Below are positions 29,263-37,905 of a DNA stretch of 64,000 nt, piece by piece (the first letter of the stretch is position 1; every line of letters begins with the position of its first letter). The position numbers were made by a program, and so were the translations under genes. The stretch is taken from NCBI RefSeq assembly GCF_015476545.1, contig NZ_JADMKV010000003.1, forward strand, positions 60,697-124,696, read 5' to 3'. The stretch is from Methylobacter sp. BlB1 (GTDB taxonomy: Bacteria > Pseudomonadota > Gammaproteobacteria > Methylococcales > Methylomonadaceae). The notes beneath the pieces are model-generated. The model saw nothing but the letters and a program-made list of their open reading frames with translations. It made no database searches and had not been told where the DNA came from.

Positions 29263-29298
29263 CTTATCATTCCTACGCTCCAGCGTGGGAAGGATAAG
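29263..29298 (+). terminator. Hairpin after nifA
   Basis: A 17-bp stem with two imperfect pairs (CTTATC-ATTCCTACGCT pairing with AGCGTGGGAAG-GATAAG) starts 6 bases after the nifA stop. Probable terminator or a dispersed hairpin repeat. Confidence 0.6.
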
Positions 29299-29478
29299 AC
29301 TCGCTTGGAATGCGGATTGAGTCCTTTCGTGAGACGATCTTTGGAATAACTGCGACCATTTCGTTGTCATGATTCTTATATGAACTATGGACGCCGGAAA
29401 TCTATGGGGAGCAGTAATGACGACAGTGAACATCATATGGGCGTCTCGCTTTAATCGTGCCAGCCGTCAGGTTCCTCG

Positions 29479-30303
29479 GTGACCAAGCGAGATGATCAAT
29501 GGATGGCCTTTCTGCAATGGGCCTTGCCGCGCCTGGAGCTGCGCTGGCCGGGATTCCGTAAAGTGCGGCGGCAGGTGATCAAGCGCATCACCCGGCGTAT
29601 CGAGGAATTGCAGTTAGTCGATCTCGATGGTTACCGCCGCTATCTTGAGGCGCATGAACAGGAGTGGCTTCGGCTCGACGGTTTCTGCCGGATCACGATC
29701 TCGCGCTTTTACCGCGACCGTTGGGTTTTCGATGCTCTCGCCCAAGAAGGATTGCCGGAACTGATCCGTTTATGCCAAAACCGCAATAAACGCAGGCTCG
29801 ACATTTGGAGCGCAGGCTGTGGTGCTGGCGAGGAAGCGTATACGCTGGCGCTGATCTGGGCGCTGCAAATCGCGCCGCAGGCTCCGGCTGTCCCGCTTGC
29901 GCTGACTGGCACGGACGCCGATCCGGTCCAGGTCGCGCGAGCCCGGCGCGGATGCTACCCGTCAAGCAGTCTTAGGGAATTGCCCGCACCTTGGCGCGAC
30001 CTTGCCTTTACTGCGGAGCAGGGACAGTACTGCATCAAGTCGGAATATCGCCGGCCGATAAGCTGGGCCGTGCAGGATCTGCGCAAAGCCTTGCCGGACG
30101 GTTCTTTCGATCTCATCCTGTGCCGGAATCTGGCGTTCACCTATTTCTCGTCCGACCTGCAGCGGGCAATCCTGCGCCATCTTGATGCCCGACTGTCGCC
30201 GAGCGGATTATGCGTGATCGGCGTGCACGAATCGCTGCCGGAGATGCCGGCTGCGTGGAGTCTGTGGCGGCCGGGGCTACCCATCTACCACAAAGCCGGG
30301 TAA
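29479..30303 (+). CDS. Orphan CheR-like SAM-dependent methyltransferase
   Basis: A 274-residue protein resembling chemotaxis methyltransferase CheR. An N-terminal helical part (residues 1-60, rich in Arg) precedes the SAM-binding motif D-I-W-S-A-G-C-G-A-G-E-E-A-Y-T-L-A near residue 110, an acidic T-G-T-D-A-D and the D-L-I-L-C-R-N motif near 211. GTG 29479 is taken as start; ATG 29503 is an alternative that loses eight residues. No chemoreceptor, CheB or other che gene is near. It stands between nifA and the nifB promoter, so it may act on an unknown protein or small molecule. Not a known nif gene. Confidence 0.8.
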   Translation: MTKRDDQWMAFLQWALPRLELRWPGFRKVRRQVIKRITRRIEELQLVDLDGYRRYLEAHEQEWLRLDGFCRITISRFYRDRWVFDALAQEGLPELIRLCQNRNKRRLDIWSAGCGAGEEAYTLALIWALQIAPQAPAVPLALTGTDADPVQVARARRGCYPSSSLRELPAPWRDLAFTAEQGQYCIKSEYRRPISWAVQDLRKALPDGSFDLILCRNLAFTYFSSDLQRAILRHLDARLSPSGLCVIGVHESLPEMPAAWSLWRPGLPIYHKAG

Positions 30304-30373
30304 GCTGGGCGCATTCAGGCATCACAATCCTTGGGGCTGTTGTTCGATTAATTACAAAAAACTCATACATACC

Positions 30374-30389
30374 TGTTGCGTGTGCGACA
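30374..30389 (+). promoter_or_regulatory. NifA upstream activator sequence of nifB
   Basis: TGT-N10-ACA, centred about 87 bases upstream of the start predicted from the -24/-12 element at 30443. Confidence 0.75.
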
Positions 30390-30442
30390 TCCTCCACATA
30401 AACAAAAGCAAAAAACAAATAAAAATCAGTAAGATAAGATAT

Positions 30443-30458
30443 TGGCACGGCCTGTGCA
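30443..30458 (+). promoter_or_regulatory. Sigma-54 (-24/-12) promoter of nifB
   Basis: TGGCAC-N5-GTGCA, GG and GC 10 bases apart. Predicted start near 30469, 28 bases before the nifB ATG, which has GAGG upstream. Confidence 0.85.
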
Positions 30459-30496
30459 TTCATCCAGAGTAACAGCAACTTACCGAGGTCAATATT

Positions 30497-31984
30497 ATGG
30501 AATTGCCAGTACTCAATGATGCACCAAAAGCAGGCGGATGTTCAGCAGGTTCTTGCGGTTCAACCGATGACCAGATGAATCAACTGCCCGACTCGATCCG
30601 GGAAAAAGTACAGAATCATCCCTGTTATTCGGAAGACGCCCATCACTATTTCGCCAGGATGCATGTGGCGGTGGCGCCAGCCTGCAACATCCAATGCCAT
30701 TATTGCAACCGTAAATACGATTGCGCCAACGAATCGCGCCCCGGCGTGGTGTCCGAACTGCTGACGCCGGATCAGGCCGTGAAAAAGACCATGGCCGTGG
30801 CTGCCACGATTCCGCAGATGACCGTGCTCGGCATCGCCGGCCCCGGTGATCCGCTGGCCAACCCGGAACGCACGTTCGAAACTTTCCGCCGTTTAAGCGA
30901 GGAAGCGCCCGATATCAAATTGTGCGTATCCACTAACGGCTTGGCTCTGCCCGATGCGGTCGAGGAGTTGTCCAAACACAATATCGACCATGTCACGATC
31001 ACCATTAACTGCGTTGATCCTGAAATCGGCGCGAAAATCTACCCGTGGATTTTCTGGAACAACCGCCGCATCAAGGGCGTCAAGGCTGCGAAAATCCTGA
31101 TCGAACAGCAGCAAAAAGGTCTGGAAATGCTGATTGCCAAAGGCATCCTGGTCAAGGTCAACTCGGTCATGATTCCGGGCGTCAACGACAAGCATCTGGC
31201 GGAAGTCAGTAAAGTCGTCAAAGCCAAGGGCGCATTTTTGCACAACGTCATGCCGCTGATCGCCGAAGCCGAGCACGGCACATTCTACGGCGTCATGGGG
31301 CAACGCGGTCCTACGCCCGACGAGCTTCAAGACCTTCAGGATGCCTGCTCCGGCGACATGAACATGATGCGCCACTGCCGCCAGTGCCGTGCCGACGCCG
31401 TCGGGCTGCTCGGCGAGGACCGCGGTGACGAATTCACGATGGACAAGATCGAAACCATGGAAATCGATTACCAGGCGGCCATGGAAAAACGCAAGGTCAT
31501 CCACGATGCCATTCAGGCCGAGATGGACAGCAAGCGTCTGGAGAAAGCGGCCAAGACTGAACAGTTCAAACAGGAGCCCAAGCTCAATACGCGTCCGGTG
31601 CTGATGGCCGTGGCGACCAGCGGGCAGGGCCTCATCAACGTGCACTTCGGCCATGCCAAGGAATTCCTGATCTACGAAGCCTCGCCGGAGGGTGTGCGCT
31701 TTATCAGCCATCGCAAAGCCGATCAGTACTGTGGCGGCGATACGACCTGCGGCGAAACCGAATCGACCCTGATGCGCACGATCAGGGCGCTGGAAGGCTG
31801 CGAAGCGGTGCTGTGTTCGAAAGTCGGCTACGAGCCCTGGGAGATGCTGGAAACGGCCGGCATCCAGCCGAACGGCGAACATGCCATGGAACCGATCGAG
31901 GATGCCGTCATGGCCGTGTACAAGGAAATGGCCGCGGCAGGCAAGCTGGATGCAAAACCTGACGCAGCCAGAGCGAGTGCTTAG
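30497..31984 (+). CDS. nifB: NifB, nitrogenase cofactor radical-SAM enzyme
   Basis: Makes NifB-co, the 8Fe core of the nitrogenase cofactor, by carbide insertion. The 495-residue protein is the long, two-domain type: a short Cys-rich N terminus (G-G-C-S-A-G-S-C-G), radical-SAM motif C-N-I-Q-C-H-Y-C near residue 61, the G-P-G-D-P-L-A-N-P SAM-contact strand, and a C-terminal NifX-like domain from about residue 370 (F-G-H-A-K-E-F-L-I-Y-E). It heads the operon nifB-ferredoxin-nifO-nifQ. Confidence 0.98.
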   Translation: MELPVLNDAPKAGGCSAGSCGSTDDQMNQLPDSIREKVQNHPCYSEDAHHYFARMHVAVAPACNIQCHYCNRKYDCANESRPGVVSELLTPDQAVKKTMAVAATIPQMTVLGIAGPGDPLANPERTFETFRRLSEEAPDIKLCVSTNGLALPDAVEELSKHNIDHVTITINCVDPEIGAKIYPWIFWNNRRIKGVKAAKILIEQQQKGLEMLIAKGILVKVNSVMIPGVNDKHLAEVSKVVKAKGAFLHNVMPLIAEAEHGTFYGVMGQRGPTPDELQDLQDACSGDMNMMRHCRQCRADAVGLLGEDRGDEFTMDKIETMEIDYQAAMEKRKVIHDAIQAEMDSKRLEKAAKTEQFKQEPKLNTRPVLMAVATSGQGLINVHFGHAKEFLIYEASPEGVRFISHRKADQYCGGDTTCGETESTLMRTIRALEGCEAVLCSKVGYEPWEMLETAGIQPNGEHAMEPIEDAVMAVYKEMAAAGKLDAKPDAARASA

Positions 31985-31994
31985 AAATCACAAA

Positions 31995-32046
31995 GTAGGG
32001 TACGCAGTGCGTACCATTTTTTAAAGGTACGCACTGCGTACCCTAC
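31995..32046. repeat. Palindromic repeat, copy 1 (between nifB and ferredoxin gene)
   Basis: Two perfect 21-bp inverted arms (31995-32015 and 32026-32046; outer end GTAGGGTACGC) around a 10-base AT spacer. Each arm is itself nearly palindromic around GGTACGC/GCGTACC. It fills most of the nifB-ferredoxin spacer. It is the most symmetrical of six copies in the window. Confidence 0.9.
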
Positions 32047-32064
32047 GATTAAGGAGTTTGTTTT

Positions 32065-32343
32065 ATGGCAGTAAAAATTATTGAATCCTGCGTTAACTGC
32101 TTTGCCTGCGAGCCGGTGTGTCCCAGCAAGGCTATTTATGAAGCCAAACCGCATTTTCGGGTCAACAGCAATAAATGCACGGAATGCGAAGGCGATTATC
32201 CGGTTTATCAATGCGCCAGCATTTGCCCGATAGAAGGCGCCATACTCAATTCGCTGGGTGAGCCGATCAATCCGCCAGGATCTTTGACCGGCATTCCGCC
32301 GGAAAAAATGGCCGAGGCGATGGCCGAGTTGCAGGCGCATTAA
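32065..32343 (+). CDS. fdxN: nif-associated 2[4Fe-4S] ferredoxin (FdxN-like)
   Basis: A 92-residue ferredoxin. The first cluster motif is C-V-N-C-F-A-C-E-P-V-C-P near residue 9, the second C-T-E-C then after a loop C-A-S-I-C-P near residues 45-59, the spacing seen in ferredoxins encoded beside nifB. Probably an electron donor to NifB or nitrogenase. AAGGAG precedes the ATG; nifO follows after 13 bases. Confidence 0.92.
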   Translation: MAVKIIESCVNCFACEPVCPSKAIYEAKPHFRVNSNKCTECEGDYPVYQCASICPIEGAILNSLGEPINPPGSLTGIPPEKMAEAMAELQAH

Positions 32344-32356
32344 AAGGACGGCAGCC

Positions 32357-32794
32357 GTGGCTACGGTCTACTTCTACGAGAAACCCGGATGCATCAACAA
32401 TACCCGGCAGAAGCAAATGCTGACGGCGGCGGGCCATCAGGTGATTGCGCGAAACTTGTTGACCGAGCCCTGGCAAAAGGAACGCTTGCGTGCTTTCTTC
32501 GGCGGCGAGCCCGTGCATCAGTGGTTTAATTACAGCGCGCCGGCGGTAAAAAGCGGCGCGCTTGACCCTAACCATATCTCGGAAGAACAGGCTCTGGCCT
32601 TAATGCTGAAAGATCCGCTATTGATTCGCCGCCCTTTAATGCAGGTAGGCGATGTCAGGGTTGCAGGATTCGATCAGCACAAGGTTCATCATTGGATAGG
32701 GCTGACGGAAATCCTGGGGGCGGATCTGGAAAGCTGCCCCCGGTCATCCGAACCCAAGCCGCACGCCTGTCTGTCCGGCGCAACGGAAAAATGA
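32357..32794 (+). CDS. nifO: NifO, ArsC-like nitrogenase-associated protein
   Basis: A 145-residue protein of the ArsC/Spx-like thioredoxin fold. The N-terminal motif is Y-E-K-P-G-C-I-N-N-T-R-Q-K (single Cys, Cys12 region), followed by R-R-P-L-M, typical of NifO. In Azotobacter NifO influences molybdenum handling between nitrogenase and nitrate assimilation; here it lies between the ferredoxin and nifQ genes. Start is GTG 32357 with AAGGA upstream. Confidence 0.88.
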   Translation: MATVYFYEKPGCINNTRQKQMLTAAGHQVIARNLLTEPWQKERLRAFFGGEPVHQWFNYSAPAVKSGALDPNHISEEQALALMLKDPLLIRRPLMQVGDVRVAGFDQHKVHHWIGLTEILGADLESCPRSSEPKPHACLSGATEK

Positions 32795-32817
32795 CCCCAA
32801 TTTCAAGGAGCCGCTTT

Positions 32818-32868
32818 ATGGTTTCAGGTATTTTTCAATCTTCCATGCCGCGACCGGCCCGAGATTAG
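32818..32868 (+). CDS. Possible 16-residue leader peptide before nifQ
   Basis: A tiny frame, MVSGIFQSSMPRPARD, with a good AAGGAG 7 bases before its ATG ends 4 bases before the nifQ start. nifQ itself has no clear ribosome site, so it may be translated by reinitiation after this leader. Evidence is only the ribosome site and spacing. Confidence 0.4.
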   Translation: MVSGIFQSSMPRPARD

Positions 32869-32872
32869 CATC

Positions 32873-33448
32873 ATGTCCATAGCGCTCAAACTTCAGGACG
32901 ACAGGATAAGCCTGTATGCCCGGCTGAAATCGCAAGCAATGGCCACGCCCAACCAAGAATGGCTGGCCTGCATGGTTTCCAGCTGGTGCCTGGGCAAGAG
33001 CGCCCTGCCCGATTGCCTAGGGCTGGAACCTGCGCAGTTTAAAAGGCTGGTCGGCCATTATTTTCCGGACTGCCGCATACCCGAACTGGCGCCTTCGGGC
33101 ATTCGGCCGGATTTCAGCCGCATGCTGGAAAGAGACGACCTGGTTAATCTGCTCAAGCATTACAGCCAGTCCGACGGCTTCGAAAGCGACTGCATCATCG
33201 GCATTATCGTGGCCGGTTGCCTGGGCAACGATCACCTATGGCAGGATTTGGGCCTGTTAGACCGCGGTCAGTTGAGCGACATGCTGCACTACAACTTTCC
33301 CGAACTGGCTGCCAAAAATGACAAGGACATGAAATGGAAAAAATTCCTGTACAAGCAGCTCTGCGAAGCGGAAGGGCTGTATCTCTGCCGCGCGCCGTCC
33401 TGCGCTGTTTGCAGCGATTACCCGAAATGTTACGGTCCTGAAAATTAA
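32873..33448 (+). CDS. nifQ: NifQ, molybdenum donor for cofactor synthesis
   Basis: Delivers molybdenum for FeMo-cofactor assembly. The 191-residue protein ends with the NifQ cysteine signature C-R-A-P-S-C-A-V-C-S-D-Y-P-K-C (C-x4-C-x2-C-x5-C) and has W-L-A-C-M and the H-Y-F-P-D-C region. Last main gene of the nifB operon, followed by a terminator hairpin. Confidence 0.93.
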   Translation: MSIALKLQDDRISLYARLKSQAMATPNQEWLACMVSSWCLGKSALPDCLGLEPAQFKRLVGHYFPDCRIPELAPSGIRPDFSRMLERDDLVNLLKHYSQSDGFESDCIIGIIVAGCLGNDHLWQDLGLLDRGQLSDMLHYNFPELAAKNDKDMKWKKFLYKQLCEAEGLYLCRAPSCAVCSDYPKCYGPEN

Positions 33449-33475
33449 ACAATAGATTGCGGGGGAATTGCGGGG

Positions 33476-33506
33476 GCGGCTTTGTCCAAGGAATGGGCAA
33501 AGCCGC
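33476..33506 (+). terminator. Terminator after nifQ
   Basis: A 12-bp stem (GCGGCTTTGTCC with GGGCAAAGCCGC, one G-T pair) and 7-base loop, 27 bases after the nifQ stop, followed by a mixed T-rich stretch. Confidence 0.65.
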
Positions 33507-33656
33507 TCTCACACTTTATTCCATCACCAAAATTAGACCTTCAACAAAAGTCGTAATTATCGTAGACTTTTCACCCTTAAAGCCAACCTGGCACAGCAGG
33601 TTTGGCCTGCCATACCAGATCAATAAACCGTCCTGACTTTTTTGGAGTGGAAAATA

Positions 33657-33839
33657 GTGGACAGAGAGAATTTACAGAAAAAACTGGATGAATTGCTGCC
33701 GATGGTCGAATCCTTCCGGTTTGACGAACAATACGACAACGAAGAGCTTTATACCAAGCTCAACATTCTGGAAGCCGATATCCGGGCCATACTGAAAGTG
33801 CTGGCCAATCCCAAGCCCAATCCCTTCATGGTGGTTTAA
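33657..33839 (+). CDS. Small acidic protein of unknown function
   Basis: A 60-residue predicted helical protein (M-D-R-E-N-L-Q-K-K-L-D-E-L-L, later L-N-I-L-E-A-D-I-R-A-I-L) ending N-P-F-M-V-V. GTG 33657 is chosen because GGAG sits 9 bases before; a TTG at 33642 overlaps that site. It follows the nifB-nifQ operon by 208 bases on the same strand. I do not recognise the family; a nif association is possible only by position. Confidence 0.55.
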   Translation: MDRENLQKKLDELLPMVESFRFDEQYDNEELYTKLNILEADIRAILKVLANPKPNPFMVV

Positions 33840-33890
33840 ACACCGTTCTCCGCGTAACGCGCCGGTAAATCGATGCGTTACGCGCTTCCC

Positions 33891-34328
33891 TTACAACCGC
33901 AACGGCGCGACCTGGCCGGTCATGCGGTAATTGCGGTAATCATCCAGCACCATCGCATGATCGAACGCCAGCTCGGCGGGAAGATTGTCGAAAGTAAAAA
34001 TGCCGCAATTTTGGGCGTCATCGGCCGCGACGGGCATGCCGTGCGCTTCGGCGATATAACAGGCCGTCACGGTATGATTGCGCGGGTCGCGCTTAGGATT
34101 GGAATAGATGCCCAACAAAGCCATTAACCTGATATCGAGGCCGATTTCCTCCTTCGCCTCGCGCACCGCAGCCATCTCCACCGTCTCGCCGACATCAACA
34201 AACCCTCCCGGCACGGCCCAGCCGTAAGGCGGATTGGCGCGCTCGATCAAAACAAACGGCCGGCCGGGCAGATCGATCAGTTCGATCAAGGTATCGGCGG
34301 CGAGCAATGGCGTGACGGGTTTGTACAT
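33891..34328 (-). CDS. Nudix hydrolase
   Basis: A 145-residue protein with a complete Nudix box: G-G-F-V-D-V-G-E then, after seven residues, R-E-A-K-E-E-I-G-L (about residues 41-63). The P-Y-G-W-A-V-P lead-in and Y-I-A-E-A segment resemble the ADP-ribose/NADH pyrophosphatase-like group. Exact substrate unknown. It stands alone on the minus strand between the nifQ region and a repeat-rich stretch. Confidence 0.9.
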   Translation of the reverse strand: MYKPVTPLLAADTLIELIDLPGRPFVLIERANPPYGWAVPGGFVDVGETVEMAAVREAKEEIGLDIRLMALLGIYSNPKRDPRNHTVTACYIAEAHGMPVAADDAQNCGIFTFDNLPAELAFDHAMVLDDYRNYRMTGQVAPLRL

Positions 34329-34549
34329 TATGGCTCCTGATGATAAATGGTAGTGAAAAACGGCCGGCAGGGTCGTTTTGAGAAGCGCTGAGTATAAAGT
34401 ATTTGTAACCGGGGGATAAATCTTATGGTTTCAGCGCGGGAATGATGGCGAATTATGCTGAGCATGTTTCAGTTTGAAAGAGTGCGCTTGCTTTCAGTCG
34501 AAGCTGGCTGTTTAATGCTAATGACTAAGTGGGCAAGGCTTAAAGCCAG

Positions 34550-34626
34550 GTAGGGTACGCACCGCGTACCTTTTGGAGTTTCATTCACCTGAACATTTTG
34601 AAAATGGTACGCAATGCATACCCTAC
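34550..34626. repeat. Palindromic repeat, copy 2
   Basis: Outer ends GTAGGGTACGC and its complement, with arms of about 20 bp carrying a few mismatches. The 38-base middle, from TTTTGGAGTTTC to TTTTGAAAAT, is shared almost exactly with copy 3 at 37807. Apart from it, the 332-base gap 34329-34660 shows no gene. Confidence 0.85.
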
Positions 34627-34660
34627 TTGGCTCGGCGTTAGCTAAAATAAGAAATAGTAT

Positions 34661-35167
34661 ATGGAAAATGAAATAACTAAACAGTGCGTCGAGGCCATTT
34701 CCTCATCTGAAATGTACACTGCAATTGCTAGCGCTTCGGCTGCGGTCGTGGCAGCGGCCTTAGCTTTTTTCAGTTACCTGCTTTCGAAAAAAATATATGA
34801 TGAAATAAAATCAGATGAAGAGGTTATTGCCGGCCCATTGGTTCATCCAGGGCTAGCGAACCGTGAACATGATAAGTGTTTATTAATGTTCACTTTATTT
34901 AATAAATCCAAGAGAAAAACACATATTGATTCTATTAAAGCGTTTGATTCAAAAGGTGATGAAATAGAAGCAACTTGGTCAACTCGAATTGACAATGTTG
35001 GAAATATCCAAGATCCAACGGGATTAATTGGAGTTATAGATAACGTTAATGTTTTTATCAGAAGAAATGACGGCGAAAAATTTGATAAAACTACATTAAA
35101 GATTAGGCACTCGTTTAGCGATGTGTCTTTGGTGGTTACGTTTGAGCCGTTTAAAAGATGGCAGTAA
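34661..35167 (+). CDS. Unknown single-pass membrane protein
   Basis: A 168-residue product with one transmembrane helix at about residues 18-42 (A-I-A-S-A-S-A-A-V-V-A-A-A-L-A-F-F) followed by a soluble domain of beta character. No family recognised. Its region is more AT-rich than the nif genes around it, suggesting acquired DNA. Ribosome site is weak. Confidence 0.6.
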   Translation: MENEITKQCVEAISSSEMYTAIASASAAVVAAALAFFSYLLSKKIYDEIKSDEEVIAGPLVHPGLANREHDKCLLMFTLFNKSKRKTHIDSIKAFDSKGDEIEATWSTRIDNVGNIQDPTGLIGVIDNVNVFIRRNDGEKFDKTTLKIRHSFSDVSLVVTFEPFKRWQ

Positions 35168-35317
35168 ATTATGGACAACAAAAATGCTGCCGCTGACCCA
35201 ATTCCACAGTATCTTTTTTGTGCTTGAATAGCACAAAAAAGATACTGCTATACTGGGCAGTTGATTATGGCATTAGAGCTAATGATGCTGACATGAGCAT
35301 ACTTTTTGGAGAAGAAC

Positions 35318-35614
35318 ATGTTTGACGATCCTGAACTTGGAGATAACCTTCAAGCACTAGAAGAGCTGGCTGATATGGGTTATATCGATAGAGATACACC
35401 CGCTTATGGCATTGCAAAGAAATACCTTCATGAAGGCGAAGCGTCCTTCTCTGAAAAGCAAAAGTACGTATTCGACAAAGAAGTAGCTCCGGTAATCTTT
35501 AAATCTTGTGCTCGTTGTTCGGAAGGCATTGAGCTGAGTGTATTACCCATTGCATACGAAGAGGATTTAATGTTGTGTAGTTACCATAGGCACAAACATT
35601 ATAAAGATGAATAA
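35318..35614 (+). CDS. Unknown small protein with possible zinc site
   Basis: A 98-residue acidic protein. A C-A-R-C pair near residue 64 and a C-S-Y-H pair near residue 88 could bind zinc. The ATG at 35318 has GGAGAAG upstream and is preferred to an in-frame TTG at 35306. Members of unknown families like this are often carried by mobile DNA, but I do not recognise it. Confidence 0.6.
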   Translation: MFDDPELGDNLQALEELADMGYIDRDTPAYGIAKKYLHEGEASFSEKQKYVFDKEVAPVIFKSCARCSEGIELSVLPIAYEEDLMLCSYHRHKHYKDE

Positions 35615-35645
35615 GCAAAGCTCTAACACAGCTTGGTAGCTCAGC

Positions 35646-35720
35646 AGGCTGGGTTGATAAACCCAGCTTCACCGCTCCGATATGCTAGGTTTCCACAAAG
35701 CTTCAACTCAACCTGCTTGG
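35646..35720. repeat. Dispersed repeat with GCTGGGTT hairpin, copy 1
   Basis: Starts with an 8-bp perfect hairpin (GCTGGGTT-GATA-AACCCAGC, 35648-35667) followed by ACCGCTCCGATATGCTAGGTTT and a region resembling that at 37906-37980. A shared element, about 80% alike by eye. Confidence 0.6.
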
Positions 35721-35848
35721 CTGCTGCATATATAAAATCTAAATCACATAAGCTATCATGTATTTGTTGTAGTTGCGTACTACATAGAACGGATTGTCGA
35801 AAATACGACGCCATATATGCGTTAAACAATAAAAACAAAAGGAAAATC

Positions 35849-36382
35849 ATGAGACAAAAACTAATAATATTGCTTGCGGCTTTAATGCCATTTACTGCCT
35901 TAGCCGATTCAAAGGCGGATAAAGTCAAGACTTTAATGGATGCGACCGGGCTGACTGAAACATGGGCTACACAGATTCAGGCAGTGAAGACTCAAACAGA
36001 GAAAATGGGGCAGCAGACTCTAGATCAAGTACTGGCTCAGCTGAATCCTAATGAAGAATTCAAGAAACGACTCGCCAATGCTTATGCAAACTATACAAAA
36101 AAATTGGTAATCCCCTGGTCCGATCAAAAAATTGTGGATGTATGGGTAGGGTACTACGGCCCGAACTTTACGGAAGAAGAACTGGACAAGCTTATTGAGT
36201 TCCATACATCCGATTTAGGTAAAAAAGATATTGCCGCCAAGAGACAGGCAATGGCCAAGTTTATTGAAGATTATCAGAAAGCCTGGCAGCCGGTATTAAC
36301 AACGGCAAACAAGGAATATGTCGAAGAGTTGAAAACTGTTGCGGCCGAGTGCAACTGCAAGAAGACGGCTCCCCAGCAATAG
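35849..36382 (+). CDS. DUF2059 exported protein
   Basis: A 177-residue protein with an N-terminal signal peptide (M-R-Q-K-L-I-I-L-L-A-A-L-M-P-F-T-A-L-A) and a helical DUF2059-like domain (L-I-E-F-H-T-S-D-L-G-K-K near residue 120, characteristic of the family). Ends with C-N-C-K-K. Periplasmic location is expected. AAAAGGA precedes the ATG. Function of the family is unknown. Confidence 0.8.
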   Translation: MRQKLIILLAALMPFTALADSKADKVKTLMDATGLTETWATQIQAVKTQTEKMGQQTLDQVLAQLNPNEEFKKRLANAYANYTKKLVIPWSDQKIVDVWVGYYGPNFTEEELDKLIEFHTSDLGKKDIAAKRQAMAKFIEDYQKAWQPVLTTANKEYVEELKTVAAECNCKKTAPQQ

Positions 36383-36548
36383 CGTACAGCGAGCTTCGGC
36401 CGGGCTGCGGATCTCCAGGTCTGGCCCATCAATCAGAACCCGGCTTATGGATCTTAAGCCGGTTATGCGCGGGATTGTTGTTTCGTGACTGCGGTCAGGT
36501 TTATCCTTGGCCGGGTCCGGTGATCTTGGTGTCATTGGAGACTGAAGC

Positions 36549-37169
36549 ATGTTTGATATTCAGAACTACACGAGCTTCATCGCAGCAATTCTCGTTTTTC
36601 AGCTAATCCCGGGGCCGGGCACGCTGGCGATTCTCAATGCTACTGCGCGCAACGGCATCGGAGCAGGGCTCGGTGCCGTTATGGGCATCTTGCTTGGCGA
36701 TTTCGTATATATGGCCGGGGCTACTCTCGGCCTGGCAGCCGTGATGTGTGCGCACCCGTTTGCGTTTGAGGCGCTGCAATGGTTTGGTTCCGCCTACCTG
36801 TGCTGGTTGGGCGTTCAATTGCTCAGGTCGCCTGTTTCCGTCGATGCGAATGCGCCCGAACGGAAAAAGAGCGGGCGGCTCTATTTCCGACAGGCATTCA
36901 TGGTCAGCCTCACCAATCCCAAAGTCATTTTGTTCTTCATGGCCTTCTTTCCTCTGTTTTTGCGCGCTGATGCATCGTCCGTCACGCTTGGCGTTCTGAT
37001 GGCGCATGTTACCATCATCAGTTTCTTGTATCAGGCTGGTCTTGTGTTCATCGGCAACGCTCTGGCACGCAAGCTGTCGTCGCTGCCATCGGCGCGCAAA
37101 GCCGCGGCTCGGCTTGCGGGCACTGCGCTCATTGGGTTTGGCGTAAAATTAGCCGTAAATAACCGGTGA
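36549..37169 (+). CDS. LysE/RhtB-family exporter
   Basis: A 206-residue inner-membrane protein with about six hydrophobic segments and the family opening P-G-P-G-T-L-A-I-L-N near residue 21, G-x-x-x-G-A-V-M-G-I, and the central N-P-K-V-I-L-F-F. These export amino acids or homoserine-lactone-like compounds. GGAG upstream of ATG. Substrate unknown; stands alone. Confidence 0.9.
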   Translation: MFDIQNYTSFIAAILVFQLIPGPGTLAILNATARNGIGAGLGAVMGILLGDFVYMAGATLGLAAVMCAHPFAFEALQWFGSAYLCWLGVQLLRSPVSVDANAPERKKSGRLYFRQAFMVSLTNPKVILFFMAFFPLFLRADASSVTLGVLMAHVTIISFLYQAGLVFIGNALARKLSSLPSARKAAARLAGTALIGFGVKLAVNNR

Positions 37170-37430
37170 GACTGTCGCCTAACCCAGTATTTTACTGGCT
37201 TGCTTTATAATTGACGGGAATGGATTGCTGCCGTCATAATCGAACAAAGCGCCTTAGCAATCCAGCATGAGTTTTAGATAGGCGCAGGTGCTTCATTTTT
37301 ATCATTATCTGAGCATACTGTGGCTAACAGTTACTTCAGCCAATGGACGAGGCGCTGTGTTGCGCTCACCATACCTTAATGCATGGGGCTGAATAAAATT
37401 GTTAGATAACAACAAAAAAGGAAACACGCC

Positions 37431-37772
37431 GTGAACGAACTAACAGAAACAGCCGAACGCCCAACCTCGATAACAGTCATCTGTGTGATTGGGTTTGTCG
37501 GGTCACTGATAGCATTGCCTTTGATTTTCTCACCTGTAGCGCAGCAATTAGGTTTTGGCTATCTGCTATACCTGGGCCTTTCGTCTTTCATAGGATTGGC
37601 GTGCATGTTCGGCTTGTGGATGATGAAAAAATGGGCTGTTTATACTTACGCAGGTCTTACAGCGCTCAATCAGATCGTTCTGCTGGCAATGGGACTATGG
37701 AGCGTCATGGCGCTGCTTATGCCGGCTGTGGTTATCTTCTTTGCACTGAAGCATGTTTCCAAGATGTCATGA
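37431..37772 (+). CDS. Small unknown integral membrane protein
   Basis: A 113-residue protein with four predicted membrane segments (I-T-V-I-C-V-I-G-F, L-G-F-G-Y-L-L-Y-L, M-M-K-K-W-A-V-Y-T-Y, A-L-L-M-P-A-V-V). GTG start with AAAGGAAAC upstream. No family recognised; the W-A-V-Y-T-Y turn is common in small DUF membrane proteins. Confidence 0.65.
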   Translation: MNELTETAERPTSITVICVIGFVGSLIALPLIFSPVAQQLGFGYLLYLGLSSFIGLACMFGLWMMKKWAVYTYAGLTALNQIVLLAMGLWSVMALLMPAVVIFFALKHVSKMS

Positions 37773-37806
37773 TCAGGTTGCCCCTCAAGAAGCGCATTTC
37801 AGCCGG

Positions 37807-37881
37807 GTAAGGTGCGCGGCGTACCTTTTGGAGTTTCATTCACCTGAACATTTGGAAAATGGTACGCAATGCGGACCCTAC
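37807..37881. repeat. Palindromic repeat, copy 3 (degenerate)
   Basis: The same element as copy 2, with several changed bases in the left arm (GTAAGGTGCGC) and right end (GCGGACCCTAC), and an almost identical middle. It follows the membrane protein gene. Confidence 0.75.
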
Positions 37882-37905
37882 TTCCTATAACAATCAGCTC
37901 GGTAG

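Noticed and set aside
34500..37800. Integron gene-cassette array
   Set aside because: Small same-strand genes with a few RYYYAAC/GTTRRRY matches (37174-37405) suggested attC sites, but the spacing is about 220 bases, no arm pairing was found, and there is no integrase gene.
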